Shown here in pieces: positions 5,738 through 6,838 of a stretch of 6,838 bases of DNA. The position numbers and the translations under genes are program-made. Position 1 is the first letter of the stretch. Each line of letters opens with the position of its first letter. Origin of the DNA: Nitratireductor sp. (GTDB taxonomy: Bacteria; Pseudomonadota; Alphaproteobacteria; Rhizobiales; Rhizobiaceae); NCBI GenBank assembly GCA_020441735.1, contig JAGRLQ010000253.1, positions 1 to 6,838 on the forward strand. Reading direction: 5' to 3'. Under the pieces are notes generated by a model. It made no database searches. It was not told the DNA's origin and saw nothing but the letters and a program-made list of their open reading frames with translations.

Positions 5738-5795
5738 CGCTCGTGATTACGCCATGTCGGATGTTCTTGCACTGAACCTGCCGGCTGCCCGAATT

Positions 5796-5823
5796 TTGAC
5801 TCGATTCTGCGTATGGTTAAACC
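5796..5823 (+). promoter_or_regulatory. Candidate promoter of the hydrolase gene
   Basis: TTGACT (5796-5801) and TAAACC (5818-5823) are separated by 16 bases. The -35 is good and the -10 moderate. Transcription would start near 5830. Two GANTC sites overlap the -35 side and a CtrA-type site overlaps the -10, which suggests cell-cycle control if the promoter is real. Confidence 0.35.
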
Positions 5824-5831
5824 TACATTAA
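5798..5831. promoter_or_regulatory. Paired GANTC (CcrM) sites and perfect CtrA-type box
   Basis: GACTC (5798-5802) and GATTC (5803-5807) are adjacent GANTC methylation sites. Ten bases further on, TTAA (5817-5820), 7 bases, then TTAA (5828-5831) is an exact match to the CtrA core TTAA-N7-TTAA. TTAA is rare in this G+C-rich window. The cluster lies in the divergent space between rnpB and the hydrolase and could affect either. Binding and methylation are inferred from consensus only. Confidence 0.45.
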
Positions 5832-5850
5832 TCCAACGGGGCGATAGTCG

Positions 5851-5874
5851 GTTTGCCATTTTGTGACGGCAAAC
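5851..5874 (+). repeat. Inverted repeat GTTTGCC-N10-GGCAAAC before the hydrolase ATG
   Basis: Perfect 7-bp arms (5851-5857 and 5868-5874) end one base before the ATG at 5876. In RNA it would be a hairpin over the ribosome-binding region, where no Shine-Dalgarno sequence is visible; in DNA it could be an operator. Either it controls this start, or translation begins at a later ATG. Confidence 0.35.
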
Positions 5875-5875
5875 A

Positions 5876-6742
5876 ATGACGATAGATTGCGTGCACGCGA
5901 TGACCCAGAAAAACCCTGACAAGACCATCCACGAGATGCTGACACGCCGCCAGACAATCCAGTCTCTGGCTGCCGTGACCGTTGCCGCCGCAACGCCGTT
6001 TGCAACCTTGTCACCTGCCGCTGCGGCGCCGCTGAAAAACATAAGCTATGGAGCCAACACGCTCGACATCCACCTGCCGGAAAACGCAGCCAATGCGCCG
6101 GTTCTGGCCTTTGTTCATGGCGGCGCCTGGCGCGCCGGCGACAAGGGCAAGATCGGGAGCAAGGCCCGCTATTTCAACAAGAAGGGCTTCGTCTTCGTTT
6201 CCATCGGCTACACGCTGTATCCGCGCGCCAATGCCGAGCAGCAGGCCGTCCAGGTCGCCCAGGCCGTCAACTGGGTAAAACAGAACATCGGCAAGTATGG
6301 CGGCAATGGCGATCGCCTGGCACTGATGGGTCATTCCGCCGGCTGCCACCTTTCCTCGCTGGCCACCCTGTCCGGCGCCTGCACGCCGAAACTGCTGATC
6401 TGCAACGATACCGGTGCCTATGACATCGCCTATCTGGCACGCCTCAATAACGGCAAGGTGCCGGGACTCTATTCGGCGCTCGACCGCAAGAACAAGTGGA
6501 AGCGCTGGTCGCCGATCTCCTACGTCAACAACCGTGCCCAGCCACCGACGCTGGTCATGTGGTCGGGCGGGCGCAACCGCGACAAGATCTCGCTCCGCTT
6601 CGCCGATGCACTGGCTGCTGCCGGTGCACCGGTCTCCCGTTTCGATGGCAGCCGCTACAACCACCTGTCGATCAATTCATCGATCGGCAAGGACGGCAGC
6701 GCGGCCACCGAAGCAGTGGTGCGTTTTCTGCAGAAGCTCTGA
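5876..6742 (+). CDS. Exported (Tat-type) alpha/beta hydrolase, carboxylesterase/formamidase-like
   Basis: 288-aa predicted serine hydrolase. The N-terminus has TRRQTIQ (23-29), a twin-arginine motif. A hydrophobic Ala-rich stretch follows and ends in an Ala-x-Ala-type site near residues 48-52, so export to the periplasm is likely. The fold markers are HGGAW at 81-85 (oxyanion hole), GHSAG at 152-156 (nucleophile Ser154), a likely acid Asp236 in NRDKISLRFADAL, and His263 in YNHLS. This resembles esterase, formamidase or lipase members with the HGG signature; substrate unknown. The start is uncertain: ATG 5876 is listed, but ATG 5900 and ATG 5936 (placing the twin Arg at residues 4-5) are equally possible, since none has a clear Shine-Dalgarno sequence. 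It is divergent from rnpB and no partner gene is in view. Confidence 0.85.
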   Translation: MTIDCVHAMTQKNPDKTIHEMLTRRQTIQSLAAVTVAAATPFATLSPAAAAPLKNISYGANTLDIHLPENAANAPVLAFVHGGAWRAGDKGKIGSKARYFNKKGFVFVSIGYTLYPRANAEQQAVQVAQAVNWVKQNIGKYGGNGDRLALMGHSAGCHLSSLATLSGACTPKLLICNDTGAYDIAYLARLNNGKVPGLYSALDRKNKWKRWSPISYVNNRAQPPTLVMWSGGRNRDKISLRFADALAAAGAPVSRFDGSRYNHLSINSSIGKDGSAATEAVVRFLQKL

Positions 6743-6838
6743 AACAGACTTCCGTCATCATCATTTCCAGACAGACACGCTTGACCGTTCACTCGACGGG
6801 TTTCCACCAGTGTTTTGAAATTGAGAAAGAACACGCAA
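6743..6838. other. Right-edge intergenic sequence, nothing recognised
   Basis: The 96 bases after the hydrolase stop contain no ORF of note, no hairpin followed by a T-run and no repeat. A TTGACC at 6781 has no acceptable -10 at 16-18 bases. Confidence 0.5.

Noticed and set aside
5316..5746. Several plus- and minus-strand ORFs of 66-132 aa across the RNase P RNA
   Set aside because: All conserved RNase P RNA blocks and helix P1 occupy this interval, and the translations look random.
6011..6664. 217-aa minus-strand ORF opposite the hydrolase
   Set aside because: The plus-strand frame has a complete alpha/beta hydrolase motif set; the antisense product resembles nothing.

Overview
The window reads as chromosomal DNA of an alphaproteobacterium, most likely of the order Rhizobiales (Hyphomicrobiales). 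The grounds are the G+C-rich sequence, the mraZ-rsmH-ftsL start of a division and cell-wall cluster with rhizobial-looking proteins, an alphaproteobacterial A-type RNase P RNA, and intergenic sites that look like CtrA boxes (TTAA-N7-TTAA) and CcrM GANTC sites. No mobile element, tRNA, CRISPR array or transfer signature was seen. The genus is not resolved.

Layout. Positions 1-1666 (minus strand): the first three genes of a division and cell-wall (dcw) cluster, with ftsL cut by the window edge, rsmH, and mraZ, all overlapping. Positions 1667-2163: about 500 bases without a convincing long gene. They hold a long structured mraZ leader, a candidate mraZ promoter embedded in a 10-bp-period array of TGGG-type MraZ boxes, an inverted repeat, and a CtrA-like site. 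Positions 2164-2277 (plus): a 37-codon membrane-protein ORF behind a textbook Shine-Dalgarno sequence. Positions 2308-4629 (minus): a two-gene catabolic operon with a zinc alcohol dehydrogenase first and a mandelate racemase/enolase-superfamily sugar-acid dehydratase second. Positions 4861-5253 (plus): dgkA. Positions 5287-5703 (minus): rnpB, with a good sigma70-type promoter. Positions 5876-6742 (plus): an exported, Tat-type alpha/beta hydrolase. The last ~95 bases show nothing recognisable.

How it fits together. The ends of the window carry core functions: division and cell-wall control, 16S rRNA methylation, tRNA processing and lipid recycling. The dehydrogenase/dehydratase pair looks like an accessory sugar-oxidation module: the dehydrogenase could make an aldonic acid (via its lactone) that the dehydratase converts to a 2-keto-3-deoxy acid. 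Neither a transporter nor a regulator for it is in view.

No clearly new multigene system was found. The points most worth following are the MraZ-box array with its long folded leader, the 37-aa small protein, the dehydratase with a Gly where the family normally has a metal-binding Asp, and the paired GANTC plus perfect CtrA-type site between rnpB and the hydrolase.
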